Shown here piece by piece: positions 8,126 to 16,351 of a stretch of DNA of 52,997 nucleotides. The stretch spans positions 1-52,997 of the forward strand of contig CAAEJV010000035.1 of the NCBI GenBank assembly GCA_900756155.1, in the 5' to 3' direction. Origin of the DNA: Pasteurellaceae bacterium (GTDB lineage Bacteria; Pseudomonadota; Gammaproteobacteria; Enterobacterales; Pasteurellaceae). Under the pieces are notes generated by a model. That model was not told where the DNA came from. It worked only from the letters and a program-made list of their open reading frames with translations, and did no database searches. The position numbers were made by a program, and so were the translations under genes. Positions within the stretch are counted from its first letter, which is position 1, and each line of letters opens with the position of its first letter.

Positions 8126-11100
8126 TTACTCTTCGTCTAGCTCGATATTCAAACCAAGTGAACGGATTTCTTTCATAATTACGTTGAAAGATTCCGGTGT
8201 ACCCGGATCCATTTGTTGGTTGCCACCGACGATGTTTTTATACATCTTCGTACGGCCGTTCACGTCATCGGATTTCACAGTTAACATTTCTTGTAAGGTA
8301 TAAGCCGCACCGTATGCTTCAAGTGCCCATACCTCCATCTCACCGAAACGTTGACCACCGAATTGTGCTTTACCACCAAGTGGTTGTTGAGTAACAAGAC
8401 TATAAGAACCAGTTGAACGAGCATGCATTTTGTCATCAACTAAGTGGTTCAATTTGAGCATGTACATATAACCTACAGTTACTGGACGCTCAAATTTCTC
8501 ACCTGTACGGCCATCGTATAATGTGATCTGACCTGAAGTTGGTAAGCCACCAAGTTTCAACATTTCTTTGATTTCTTGCTCATCAGCACCATCAAACACT
8601 GGTGTTGCTACCGGTAAACCTTTACGTAGGTTTTCTGCTAAACGCATGATTTCGTCATCACTAAAGGTGCTTAAATCCACTTTTTGTGCGCCATGACCTA
8701 AATCGTATGCTTTTTGCATATAGCCACGAAGCTTCTCAACATCTTGTTTTTGTTTGATCATCGCATTGATTTGATCACCGATACCTTTAGCAGCTAAGCC
8801 TAAGTGGGTCTCTAAGATCTGACCGATGTTCATACGAGATGGTACACCCAGTGGGTTCAATACGATTTCAACCGGTTGACCGTTTTCATCGTATGGCATA
8901 TCTTCCACAGGGTTGATTTTTGAGATAACACCTTTGTTACCGTGACGCCCCGCCATTTTATCACCCGGTTGGATGTGACGTTTCACCGCTAGGTAAACTT
9001 TAACCACTTTTAACACGCCTGGTGCGAGGTCATCACCTTTAATGATTTTCTTACGTTTTACTTCAAGTTTGTGTTCAAACTCTTTACGTAATTCTTCATA
9101 TTGCTCAGCAAGCTGTTCTAATTGGTTTTGTTTTTCTTCATCTGAAATGGTTTGTTCTAACCATTTTGTGCGATCCATTTTATCTAATTGAGCCGCATCA
9201 ATACCGCCAGCGATAAGTAGATTACGCACACGAGCAAACAAGCCAGCTTCTAAGATTTCTAATTCATCAGAAAGGTCTTTCTTAGCTTGTTTTAACTGCA
9301 TTTCTTCAATTTCTAATGCACGTTTGTCTTTTTCTACGCCATCACGGGTGAAGACTTGAACGTCAATTACAGTACCGCTTACGCTATTTGGTACACGTAA
9401 TGACGAGTCTTTCACATCAGATGCTTTTTCACCGAAGATTGCACGTAACAATTTTTCTTCTGGTGTTAATTGCGTTTCGCCTTTAGGGGTAACTTTACCA
9501 ACTAAGATGTCGCCACCTTTCACTTCAGCACCCACATAAACGATACCTGATTCATCCAATTTGCTTAATGCAGATTCACCCACGTTTGGAATATCCGCAG
9601 TGATTTCTTCAGAACCTAATTTAGTATCACGCGCCACACAAGATAATTCTTGAATGTGAATTGTCGTGAAGCGATCTTGTTGTACAACACGCTCAGAAAC
9701 TAACATTGAGTCTTCGAAGTTATAACCATTCCAAGGCATGAAGGCCACACGGATATTTTGACCTAATGCTAATTCACCTAAGTCTGTTGAAGGACCATCT
9801 GCTAACACTTCACCACGGTTAATTGGATCACCTAAATTCACACAAGGAATTTGGTTGATACACGTATTTTGGTTAGAACGGGTGTATTTAATTAAGTTAT
9901 AAATATCGATACCCGCTTCGCCTGCTACGGTTTCGTCTTCATTTACTTTGATAACGATACGAGAAGCATCAACATATTGAACTGTACCACCACGTTTCGC
10001 GACAACCGCCACACCTGAGTCAAGTGCGATTGGTTTTTCCATACCTGTACCCACTAACGGCTTATCAGCACGTAAAGTAGGAACCGCTTGACGTTGCATG
10101 TTCGCACCCATTAAGGCACGGTTCGCATCATCATGCTCTAAGAATGGAATTAACGCAGCTGCCACAGATACCACTTGTTGGGTTGAAACGTCCATATAAT
10201 GAATTTCTTCTTGTTTATAAAGACCAGATTCACCACGTTCACCACGCGCAGTAACGAATGCATCTGTAAAACGGTTGTTCTCATCAAGGTTTGAGTTCGC
10301 CTGTGCAATGATGTAGTTTGCTTCATCAATTGCAGATAAATATTCGATTTCTTCAGTTACTTGACCATCAACCACTTTACGATATGGGGTTTCTAAGAAA
10401 CCGTAATCGTTCGTACGAGCAAACGCAGAAAGTGAGTTGATCAAACCGATGTTTGGACCTTCAGGGGTTTCAATTGGACATAGACGACCATAGTGAGTGT
10501 TATGTACGTCACGCACCTCAAAGCCAGCACGCTCACGTGTTAAACCGCCTGGACCTAATGCAGAAATACGACGTTTGTGTGTTACTTCTGATAATGGGTT
10601 GTTTTGATCCATAAATTGCGAAAGTTGTGAAGAACCAAAGAATTCTTTCACTGCCGCAGAAATTGGTTTTGGATTAATTAAGTCTTGTGGTGTGATCGCA
10701 TCTAAATCGCCTAAAGATAAACGCTCTTTAACTGCTCTTTCTACACGAACTAAACCAATACGGAATTGGTTTTCTGCCATTTCACCCACAGAACGAATAC
10801 GACGGTTACCCAAGTGGTCGATATCATCCACTTCACCACGACCATTACGGATATCGATGAGTTTTTTCATCACACGAATAATATCGTCGTTACTTAAAAT
10901 ACCTGTGCCCTCGCCTTCAGGAATACCTAATGAGCGATTAAACTTCATACGACCTACTGCAGATAAATCATAACGTTCTGCAGAGAAGAATAAATTATGG
11001 AATAACGCTTCTGAAGATTCTGGTGTAGGTGGTTCACCTGGACGCATCATACGATAGATTTCATATAATGCACTTACACGATCGTAAGTTGGATCAACAC

Positions 11101-12154
11101 GTAATGTTTCAGAAATATACGGACCGTAATCTAAGTCATTAGTGAATAATGTTTCGATCACTTTATAGCCTGCTTGCGATAATTTCGCTAACAATTCTAA
11201 AGAAATCTCGCCATTTGCTGGGCAAATAATTTCACCTGATTCAAGATCAACGTAATCTTTCGCTGCCACTTTGCCTGCGATATATTCAGTTGGCACTTCA
11301 ACTTGTGTCACATTATCTTTTTCTAATGCTTTGATGTGACGAGCAGTGATACGACGACCGCGTTCTACATAGACTTTACCATTTACTTCGATATCAAACG
11401 TCGCCGTTTCACCACGTAAACGTTCTGGCACTAATGTCATGAGTAATTTATTGCCAGCGATTTCGAAAGTTACTTTGTCGAAGAATAAGTTTAAGATTTC
11501 TTCAACGGTGTAACCTAACGCACGTAAAATAATGGTTGCCGGTAATTTACGGCGGCGGTCAATACGCGCATATAAGTTATCTTTTGGATCAAATTCGAAA
11601 TCTAACCAAGAACCACGGTAAGGGATAATGCGTGCGTTATAAAGCACTTTACCTGAAGAGTGTGTTTTACCTTTGTCAGAATCAAAGAATACGCCCGGGC
11701 TACGGTGTAATTGTGAAACGATAACACGCTCAGTACCATTGATAACAAAAGTACCGTTGTCAGTCATTAATGGGATTTCACCCATATATACTTCGCTTTC
11801 TTTAATGTCTTTGACTGCGCGTGATGAAGATTCTTTATCGTAGCTAACCAAACGTAATTTTACGCGTAAACCTGCTGCATAAGTTGAACCACGAATTTGG
11901 CATTCACGCACATCAAATTCTGGCTCTTCTAAACGGTAATCAACATATTGTAATTCTGTATAACCGTTATTGCTTACGATTGGGAAAACAGAACGGAATG
12001 CAGCTTCTAAGCCTTGTTGACCTTCAGGATCTTTTTGAATGAATTTATCAAAAGAATCTAATTGGATGGTTAATAAATAAGGTACATTTAAAACTTGCGG
12101 ACGTTTGCCGAAGTCTTTACGAATTCGTTTTTTCTCAGTATAGGAGTAACCCAT
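8126..12154 (-). CDS. rpoB: DNA-directed RNA polymerase, beta subunit
   Basis: Second catalytic subunit of RNA polymerase, 1342 residues, the same length as E. coli RpoB. The rifampicin-resistance region (SQLSQFMDQNNPLSEVTHKR, about 508-528, and ISALGPGG after it) has the wild-type residues at the usual positions D516, H526 and S531, so the sequence predicts rifampicin sensitivity. The C-terminus contains the GGQRFGEMEVWALEAYGA segment that packs against beta-prime. The ribosome binding site is AGAGGAAAA. It is separated from rplL by a 295-nt region with an attenuator-like hairpin and probable RNase III stems. No uptake signals inside. Confidence 0.99.
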   Translation of the reverse strand: MGYSYTEKKRIRKDFGKRPQVLNVPYLLTIQLDSFDKFIQKDPEGQQGLEAAFRSVFPIVSNNGYTELQYVDYRLEEPEFDVRECQIRGSTYAAGLRVKLRLVSYDKESSSRAVKDIKESEVYMGEIPLMTDNGTFVINGTERVIVSQLHRSPGVFFDSDKGKTHSSGKVLYNARIIPYRGSWLDFEFDPKDNLYARIDRRRKLPATIILRALGYTVEEILNLFFDKVTFEIAGNKLLMTLVPERLRGETATFDIEVNGKVYVERGRRITARHIKALEKDNVTQVEVPTEYIAGKVAAKDYVDLESGEIICPANGEISLELLAKLSQAGYKVIETLFTNDLDYGPYISETLRVDPTYDRVSALYEIYRMMRPGEPPTPESSEALFHNLFFSAERYDLSAVGRMKFNRSLGIPEGEGTGILSNDDIIRVMKKLIDIRNGRGEVDDIDHLGNRRIRSVGEMAENQFRIGLVRVERAVKERLSLGDLDAITPQDLINPKPISAAVKEFFGSSQLSQFMDQNNPLSEVTHKRRISALGPGGLTRERAGFEVRDVHNTHYGRLCPIETPEGPNIGLINSLSAFARTNDYGFLETPYRKVVDGQVTEEIEYLSAIDEANYIIAQANSNLDENNRFTDAFVTARGERGESGLYKQEEIHYMDVSTQQVVSVAAALIPFLEHDDANRALMGANMQRQAVPTLRADKPLVGTGMEKPIALDSGVAVVAKRGGTVQYVDASRIVIKVNEDETVAGEAGIDIYNLIKYTRSNQNTCINQIPCVNLGDPINRGEVLADGPSTDLGELALGQNIRVAFMPWNGYNFEDSMLVSERVVQQDRFTTIHIQELSCVARDTKLGSEEITADIPNVGESALSKLDESGIVYVGAEVKGGDILVGKVTPKGETQLTPEEKLLRAIFGEKASDVKDSSLRVPNSVSGTVIDVQVFTRDGVEKDKRALEIEEMQLKQAKKDLSDELEILEAGLFARVRNLLIAGGIDAAQLDKMDRTKWLEQTISDEEKQNQLEQLAEQYEELRKEFEHKLEVKRKKIIKGDDLAPGVLKVVKVYLAVKRHIQPGDKMAGRHGNKGVISKINPVEDMPYDENGQPVEIVLNPLGVPSRMNIGQILETHLGLAAKGIGDQINAMIKQKQDVEKLRGYMQKAYDLGHGAQKVDLSTFSDDEIMRLAENLRKGLPVATPVFDGADEQEIKEMLKLGGLPTSGQITLYDGRTGEKFERPVTVGYMYMLKLNHLVDDKMHARSTGSYSLVTQQPLGGKAQFGGQRFGEMEVWALEAYGAAYTLQEMLTVKSDDVNGRTKMYKNIVGGNQQMDPGTPESFNVIMKEIRSLGLNIELDEE

Positions 12155-12449
12155 TATTGGTTTTCCTCTGTAAATTTTAGTGAGACCGAGTTGATATAAA
12201 AAAGTGCGGTCAAATTGATTGACGCTTTTATTTATATCGGAGATTGACGCCGTTTCGGATACCGCACTCTGAACCTTACTTCTGTAGTGGGCTACTTAAA
12301 TTAAAACGTCTGATTAATTTAAGTGGAAACAGATACCATTAAACGGAAAATGCCTATCTGTTTTTTGTGCTGTTTTTGATAGCACAAAATGGCTGATGGT
12401 AAACCACCAGCCATTAAGCCTGAGAAACAGGACATAAGTGAATCAAAAA
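12155..12449 (-). promoter_or_regulatory. rplL-rpoB intergenic region: attenuator hairpin and processing stems
   Basis: On the minus-strand transcript the first structure after rplL is a 13-bp stem with one G-U pair at 12388-12415 (AATGGCTGGTGGT / ACCATCAGCCATT), followed by UUUUGUGC: an imperfect terminator suited to partial read-through. Next come AAACAGATA / TATCTGTTT (12327-12335 with 12355-12363) and a perfect 10-bp repeat ACTTAAATTA / TAATTTAAGT (12294-12303 with 12315-12324). In E. coli the same interval holds the attenuator that sets the L7/L12 to beta ratio and an RNase III site. One uptake signal is near 12202. Roles are by analogy. Confidence 0.7.
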
Positions 12450-12821
12450 TTATTTGATTTCTACTTTTGCACCAGCTTCTTCTAATTCTTTCTTAAGTGC
12501 TTCAGCTTCTTCTTTAGAAATGCCTTCTTTTAAGTTAGCTGGAGCTGATTCAACTAAGTCTTTAGCTTCTTTTAAGCCTAAACCAGTTGCACCACGTACT
12601 GCTTTGATAACTGCTACTTTGTTAGCACCAGCTTCAGCAAGAACTACGTCGAATTCAGTTTTTTCTTCTGCCGCTGCTGCTGCGCCGCCAGCTGCTGGAG
12701 CTGCTGCTACTGCTGCTGCAGAAACGCCGAATTTTTCTTCCATCGCTGCGATTAATTCAACGATTTCAGTTACAGATTTAGAAGCAATCGCTTCAATGAT
12801 TTGTTCGTTAGTTAATGACAT
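12450..12821 (-). CDS. rplL: 50S ribosomal protein L7/L12
   Basis: Stalk protein that recruits translation factors to the ribosome, 123 residues from the start MSLTNEQ. An ATG three codons upstream (12830) is in frame but leaves the family N-terminus too long and is worse placed relative to AGGAA. The layout is the N-terminal dimerisation domain, Ala/Gly-rich hinge (about 38-55) and C-terminal factor-binding domain with GLGLKEAKDLVE. It lies 54 nt after rplJ, in the order rplJ-rplL-rpoB-rpoC. The Ala-rich hinge creates long but meaningless open frames on the opposite strand. Confidence 0.98.
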   Translation of the reverse strand: MSLTNEQIIEAIASKSVTEIVELIAAMEEKFGVSAAAVAAAPAAGGAAAAAEEKTEFDVVLAEAGANKVAVIKAVRGATGLGLKEAKDLVESAPANLKEGISKEEAEALKKELEEAGAKVEIK

Positions 12822-12875
12822 AACAATCAATTCCTAAAATTAATAAAGTTAAATGAAGTAAGAAACGCTTAATGA

Positions 12876-13367
12876 TTAAGCTGCTTCTTGTAATTTGTCG
12901 CGTAATGCCGCAAAAGTGCGAACAAGTTTGCCTGCCGCAGCTTCTTTCATTGTGCCCATTAAACGTGCAATTGCTTCTTCGTAAGTTGGTAATGTTGCTA
13001 AGAATTCAACATCTTGGATCTTACCTTCAAAGGCTGCACCTTTAATTTCAAACTTATCGTTTGCTTTAGCAAAATCTTTGAACAAACGTGCTGCTGCACC
13101 TGGGTGTTCATTAGAGAATGCGATAAGTGTTGGACCTACAAACGTATCTTGTAAGCATTCGAAATCAGTGCCTTCAACCGCACGACGTAATAAAGTATTA
13201 CGAACAACGCGCATTGTTACACCAGCTTCACGAGCTGCTTTACGTAATTCAGTCATTTTATCAACAGTTACACCGCGAGAATCCGCGATTACTGCTGAAA
13301 GTGCACCTTTGGCTGCTTCATTTACTTCAGCAACAATTGCTTGTTTGTCTTGAAGATTTAATGCCAT
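12876..13367 (-). CDS. rplJ: 50S ribosomal protein L10
   Basis: Stalk base protein that anchors L7/L12 dimers to 23S rRNA, 163 residues, usual length. It begins MALNLQDKQAIVAEV and ends in the helical L7/L12-binding tail. Ribosome binding site AGGAGC. L10 (as the L10-L12 complex) represses translation of its own mRNA by binding the leader, which is recognisable upstream (13380-13580). rplK-rplA, which precede rplJ in E. coli, are not here; ridA lies upstream instead. Confidence 0.98.
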   Translation of the reverse strand: MALNLQDKQAIVAEVNEAAKGALSAVIADSRGVTVDKMTELRKAAREAGVTMRVVRNTLLRRAVEGTDFECLQDTFVGPTLIAFSNEHPGAAARLFKDFAKANDKFEIKGAAFEGKIQDVEFLATLPTYEEAIARLMGTMKEAAAGKLVRTFAALRDKLQEAA

Positions 13368-13379
13368 TGGCTTTTAGCT

Positions 13380-13600
13380 CCTGAATACACTCCGATTTCT
13401 CGGAATTAATTTACCTCATCGAAAGAGTTATCTTTCAGACTAGGATGACTTCGGTGCCCAGAAGCAAGAAATATTCTTATTCTGTTCACCATCTACGTAG
13501 GATTATTAAGACGATTATTGCTAACCATTCCCTACGGTCTTGGACGGGGCTTGAATAGGTCAAGCACCAACCAGAAATTTTACGCTAAGCGTAATTTAGG
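13380..13600 (-). ncRNA. Ribosomal protein L10 leader (autoregulatory 5' UTR)
   Basis: The 230-nt leader of rplJ carries recognisable L10-leader blocks on the minus strand: CAAGACCGTAGG, then CCTACGTAGATGGTGA and CTTCTGGGCACCGAA, in the same order as in E. coli. CCGTAGG can pair with CCTACG to form the long-range stem. Close to the start codon is a stem UCCGA-GAAA-UCGGA (13391-13404) with a GNRA tetraloop, just upstream of the AGGAGC ribosome binding site. L10-L12 binding here is known to repress translation in related bacteria. Confidence 0.85.
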
Positions 13601-13635
13601 AGCGAGATTATAGTGATTAATCTCGCTCTTGTAAA
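13601..13635 (-). promoter_or_regulatory. rplJ promoter overlapped by a perfect palindrome
   Basis: On the minus strand a -35 TTTACA (13630-13635) and -10 TATAAT (13608-13613) are 16-17 bp apart. A perfect 10-bp inverted repeat, AGCGAGATTA (13601-13610) and TAATCTCGCT (13618-13627), straddles the spacer and half of the -10. It may be an operator, or a hairpin acting on ridA read-through. Confidence 0.75.
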
Positions 13636-13648
13636 GTCTATTGTAGAA

Positions 13649-13664
13649 AAAATCTGCAGATTTT
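13649..13664 (-). terminator. Possible weak terminator of ridA
   Basis: The perfect 16-base palindrome AAAATCTGCAGATTTT is followed on the minus strand by further T residues, 16 nt after the ridA stop. The stem is short and AT-rich, so termination is uncertain. An uptake signal lies at 13667-13675. Confidence 0.4.
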
Positions 13665-13679
13665 AACCGCACTTTCCTA

Positions 13680-14069
13680 TTATTTTCTTACCGCAATCGC
13701 TTCGATTTCTAAGCCAACATCTTTTGGCAAGCGAGCAACTTCCACGCAAGAACGAGCAGGGAAATTCGGGTGATTATTTTCTTTAAAGAATTTCTCATAC
13801 TCTGCATTTACTGCTGCAAAATCATTAAGATCTTTCACAAACACAGTAGTTTTCACAATATCACCCACTTTCAAACCAGCCTGTTCAATAATGGCTTTCA
13901 CGTTTTCTAACGATTGACGCGCCTGAGCTACAATATCTTTTGGCACTTCACCCGTTGCTGGATTAACCGGGATTTGACCTGATGTTAAAACTAAATTACC
14001 TAAATCTACCGCTTGAACATAAGGACCGATTGCGGCTGGGGCTTTTTCTGTATGAATGATTTTAGTCAT
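13680..14069 (-). CDS. ridA: RidA family 2-iminobutanoate/2-iminopropanoate deaminase
   Basis: Small cytoplasmic trimeric enzyme that hydrolyses reactive enamine/imine intermediates released by PLP enzymes such as threonine dehydratase, protecting branched-chain amino acid enzymes. The 129-residue protein has the family core GPYVQAV...LVLTSGQIPVNPATGE and the substrate-binding arginine in NFPARSCVEV (R106 here, R105 in E. coli). Start supported by AAAGGAGAA. It stands alone between mlaA and the rplJ promoter, all on the same strand. H. influenzae has the homologue HI0719. Confidence 0.95.
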   Translation of the reverse strand: MTKIIHTEKAPAAIGPYVQAVDLGNLVLTSGQIPVNPATGEVPKDIVAQARQSLENVKAIIEQAGLKVGDIVKTTVFVKDLNDFAAVNAEYEKFFKENNHPNFPARSCVEVARLPKDVGLEIEAIAVRK

Positions 14070-14117
14070 GATATTCTCCTTTAATATTGACGCATAAATA
14101 CGCTTGCTATCCTAACA

Positions 14118-14140
14118 TATAAGTGATTTTATCGCTTATA
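14118..14140. repeat. Short dyad upstream of ridA
   Basis: TATAAGTGAT (14118-14127) and ATCGCTTATA (14131-14140) form a near-perfect inverted repeat with a 3-nt centre. It lies between the mlaA stop and ridA and could be a protein-binding dyad or an RNA hairpin. No U-run follows it. Confidence 0.4.
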
Positions 14141-14149
14141 CGAGTATTC

Positions 14150-14896
14150 TTAATCAATCTCTTTTAATACATCATCAGACAATTCTTTCTGTGAACTTTC
14201 TTTTACTTTGCCATCATTTACTTTAAATTCTAAATTCTGATAATACGCTTCGCGGAAAGTAACATAAGGATCTTGTGCTTGATTGAGCAATTCTGTTTGG
14301 TCCAATGTTTTCGAGCGTTTATCTACGGCTTGTACACCATATTTCACCAGTGACCATGGGCCGCCTACCCAATTCCAGAAAGGATAAGTATAAGCCGCAT
14401 CGACCACTGCACCGGTTAATTGACGAGGTGTTGTCGCATTATAAATTGGTAATACAATATAAGTACCTGCATCTACACCATAGGTGCCCAACGTTTCACC
14501 AAAGCTACGCTGATCATAAACCTGCAAGTCTTTGCTTGCACTGGCAAAGTCAAATAATCCACCGATACCAAAGGTAGAGTTAATCCAGAAACGGTTGAAG
14601 TGAACAAAGGCTTTTTTCGGTTCACCTTCTAATAAACGGTTCACAAAGCTCACTGGTTCATCTAAGTTATTTGCCACATTGGATAAACCTTTTGTGACCG
14701 GTGTCGGCACGTAATCACGCCAGCCTTTCGCTGCAGGTTCTAACACATAACGGTCCATGACTTTATAGTTAAAATCAAACATCGTGCGGTTAAAACTTTC
14801 TAATTTATCATTGCGTTCACCATCTGCTTTTGTCGCACAACCAGTTAATACAGCTGTAGCCATTAAGCCGACCGCAAGTAAAGGTGTTTTTTTCAT
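14150..14896 (-). CDS. mlaA: MlaA/VacJ outer-membrane lipoprotein (phospholipid retrieval)
   Basis: Outer-membrane component of the Mla system, which removes mislocalised phospholipid from the outer leaflet and passes it to MlaC. Of 248 residues, the first 20 are a lipoprotein signal with lipobox LTGC (lipidated C20). The mature part shows the VacJ core, including DKLESFNRTMFDFNYKVMDR and the downstream GxGGLFDFAS segment. The rest of the Mla pathway (mlaBCDEF) is not in this window. In H. influenzae, VacJ affects serum resistance and vesicle release. It is preceded by AGGAGAG. Confidence 0.94.
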   Translation of the reverse strand: MKKTPLLAVGLMATAVLTGCATKADGERNDKLESFNRTMFDFNYKVMDRYVLEPAAKGWRDYVPTPVTKGLSNVANNLDEPVSFVNRLLEGEPKKAFVHFNRFWINSTFGIGGLFDFASASKDLQVYDQRSFGETLGTYGVDAGTYIVLPIYNATTPRQLTGAVVDAAYTYPFWNWVGGPWSLVKYGVQAVDKRSKTLDQTELLNQAQDPYVTFREAYYQNLEFKVNDGKVKESSQKELSDDVLKEID

Positions 14897-15049
14897 TCCA
14901 CTCTCCTATCACAAAAAATTGTCTTTATTCTAACCAACTTGAAAGATAACTACAAAAGAATTTATTTAAGCCTTGAGATTGCTCTTTCTGTTAGCCATTA
15001 TTGAAATCGTATTTTTTAGTTTTCAAAAAATCACTTTTGTTCCCTGCAT

Positions 15050-15080
15050 AAACAAAAATGCCACCCTTCGGTGGCATTCT
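15050..15080 (-). terminator. Terminator of talB
   Basis: On the minus strand the stem AATGCCACC / GGTGGCATT with a GAAG loop (15057-15078) is followed by TTTGTTT, 29 nt after the talB stop. Confidence 0.88.
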
Positions 15081-15106
15081 TTGCAATAAATTTTATGTTT
15101 CCAAAA

Positions 15107-16060
15107 TTAAAGTTTTGCTGAAAGCATTGCTTCTAATTTCTCTTGGTCAACTGCAAATTTGCGAATTCCCTCTGCTAATTTCTCAACAGCCATCGCATCG
15201 CTGTTATGCTGCCAGTAGAATTCTGCTTCAGTTAATGGTTGAGGTTTCGCTTTTACTTCACCTTTGTAGTCTAGTTTACGTACAAGTGCGGTTGAATTTT
15301 CTTGTAATTCTTTAAGTAAAGCGGGTGCGATAGTTAAACGGTCACAACCTGCTAATTCAATAATTTCACCGACATTACGGAAACTTGCGCCCATTACCAC
15401 TGTTTTATAACCGTATTTTTTGTAGTAGTTATAAATTTTGGTTACAGAAATGACACCAGGATCTTCTGCTGGAGCATATTCTTTTTTATCAGTATTTGCT
15501 TTGTACCAGTCTAAGATACGACCGACAAATGGTGAAATTAAGTAAACACCTGCTTCAGCACAGGCACGTGCTTGGGCTTCGGAGAATAATAAGGTTAAGT
15601 TACAGTTAATCCCTTCTTTTTCAAGAATTTCTGCTGCACGAATACCTTGCCATGTTGACGCAATTTTGATCAAGATACGATCATTTGAAATACCTGCCGC
15701 ATTATAAAGTGCGATAAGTTTACGTGCTTTTTCAACGGTTGCTTGAGTATCGTAAGAAAGACGTGCGTCCACTTCAGTTGAAATACGTCCTGGGACAATT
15801 TTTAAAATTTCTAAACCGATGTTTACCGCTAATTTATCTTCTGCATCAATTAATTGTTTCGCTTTATCTGCACTTTGCGCTTTGGCATAAGCAATCGCTT
15901 CATCAATTAATGGTGCATATTGTGGTAATGCTGAAGCACTTAAAATTAAAGATGGGTTTGTTGTTGCATCTTGCGGTTGGTATTTTTTAATTGCATCAAT
16001 ATCGCCCGTATCAGCCACGACGACGGTCATACTACGAAGTGAATCTAACTGAGTTGTCAT
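15107..16060 (-). CDS. talB: Transaldolase (class I, TalB type)
   Basis: Pentose phosphate pathway enzyme transferring a dihydroxyacetone unit between sedoheptulose 7-phosphate and glyceraldehyde 3-phosphate. The 317 residues match the E. coli TalB length. The Schiff-base lysine is K132 in ILIKIASTWQG, and D17 and the DATTNPSLIL block are present near the N-terminus. The ribosome binding site is AAGGAGAAT. It stands alone with its own terminator. One uptake signal lies inside (about 15283). Confidence 0.97.
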   Translation of the reverse strand: MTTQLDSLRSMTVVVADTGDIDAIKKYQPQDATTNPSLILSASALPQYAPLIDEAIAYAKAQSADKAKQLIDAEDKLAVNIGLEILKIVPGRISTEVDARLSYDTQATVEKARKLIALYNAAGISNDRILIKIASTWQGIRAAEILEKEGINCNLTLLFSEAQARACAEAGVYLISPFVGRILDWYKANTDKKEYAPAEDPGVISVTKIYNYYKKYGYKTVVMGASFRNVGEIIELAGCDRLTIAPALLKELQENSTALVRKLDYKGEVKAKPQPLTEAEFYWQHNSDAMAVEKLAEGIRKFAVDQEKLEAMLSAKL

Positions 16061-16351
16061 TATATTCTCCTTGAATGGATTTGTTTGAATTCAACTGTCT
16101 TACGATAGCATAATTAGCTTTAAAAGGGTAATTCGTCCAGGAAAATATTTACGATAGGAAAAACCAATACATTCTAGATTTACCTCTCATACCATCACTT
16201 TTAGCAATTTTTTCGCGATTTATTAGATACAAATCACAAAACGTTATTTTTCTTTAAATAATCACCTTACAAATCTTTACAAACATGAATTTTTGAGCTA
16301 ATAAGAGAAGGACTCTTTATAAAAATATCGCCTAATGACAAGGAGGCTCAA
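16061..16351. other. Intergenic region between divergent talB and oppA
   Basis: This 291-nt AT-rich region must hold the promoters of both genes. It ends in a strong AGGAGG ribosome binding site for oppA. I see no clear operator, repeat, RNA gene or small coding frame in it, and I could not assign -35/-10 boxes with confidence. Confidence 0.5.

Noticed and set aside
12454..12837. Long open frame on the plus strand opposite rplL
   Set aside because: Product of the Ala-rich, GC-biased codons of L7/L12 read backwards; no ribosome binding site and Ser/Ala-rich nonsense composition.
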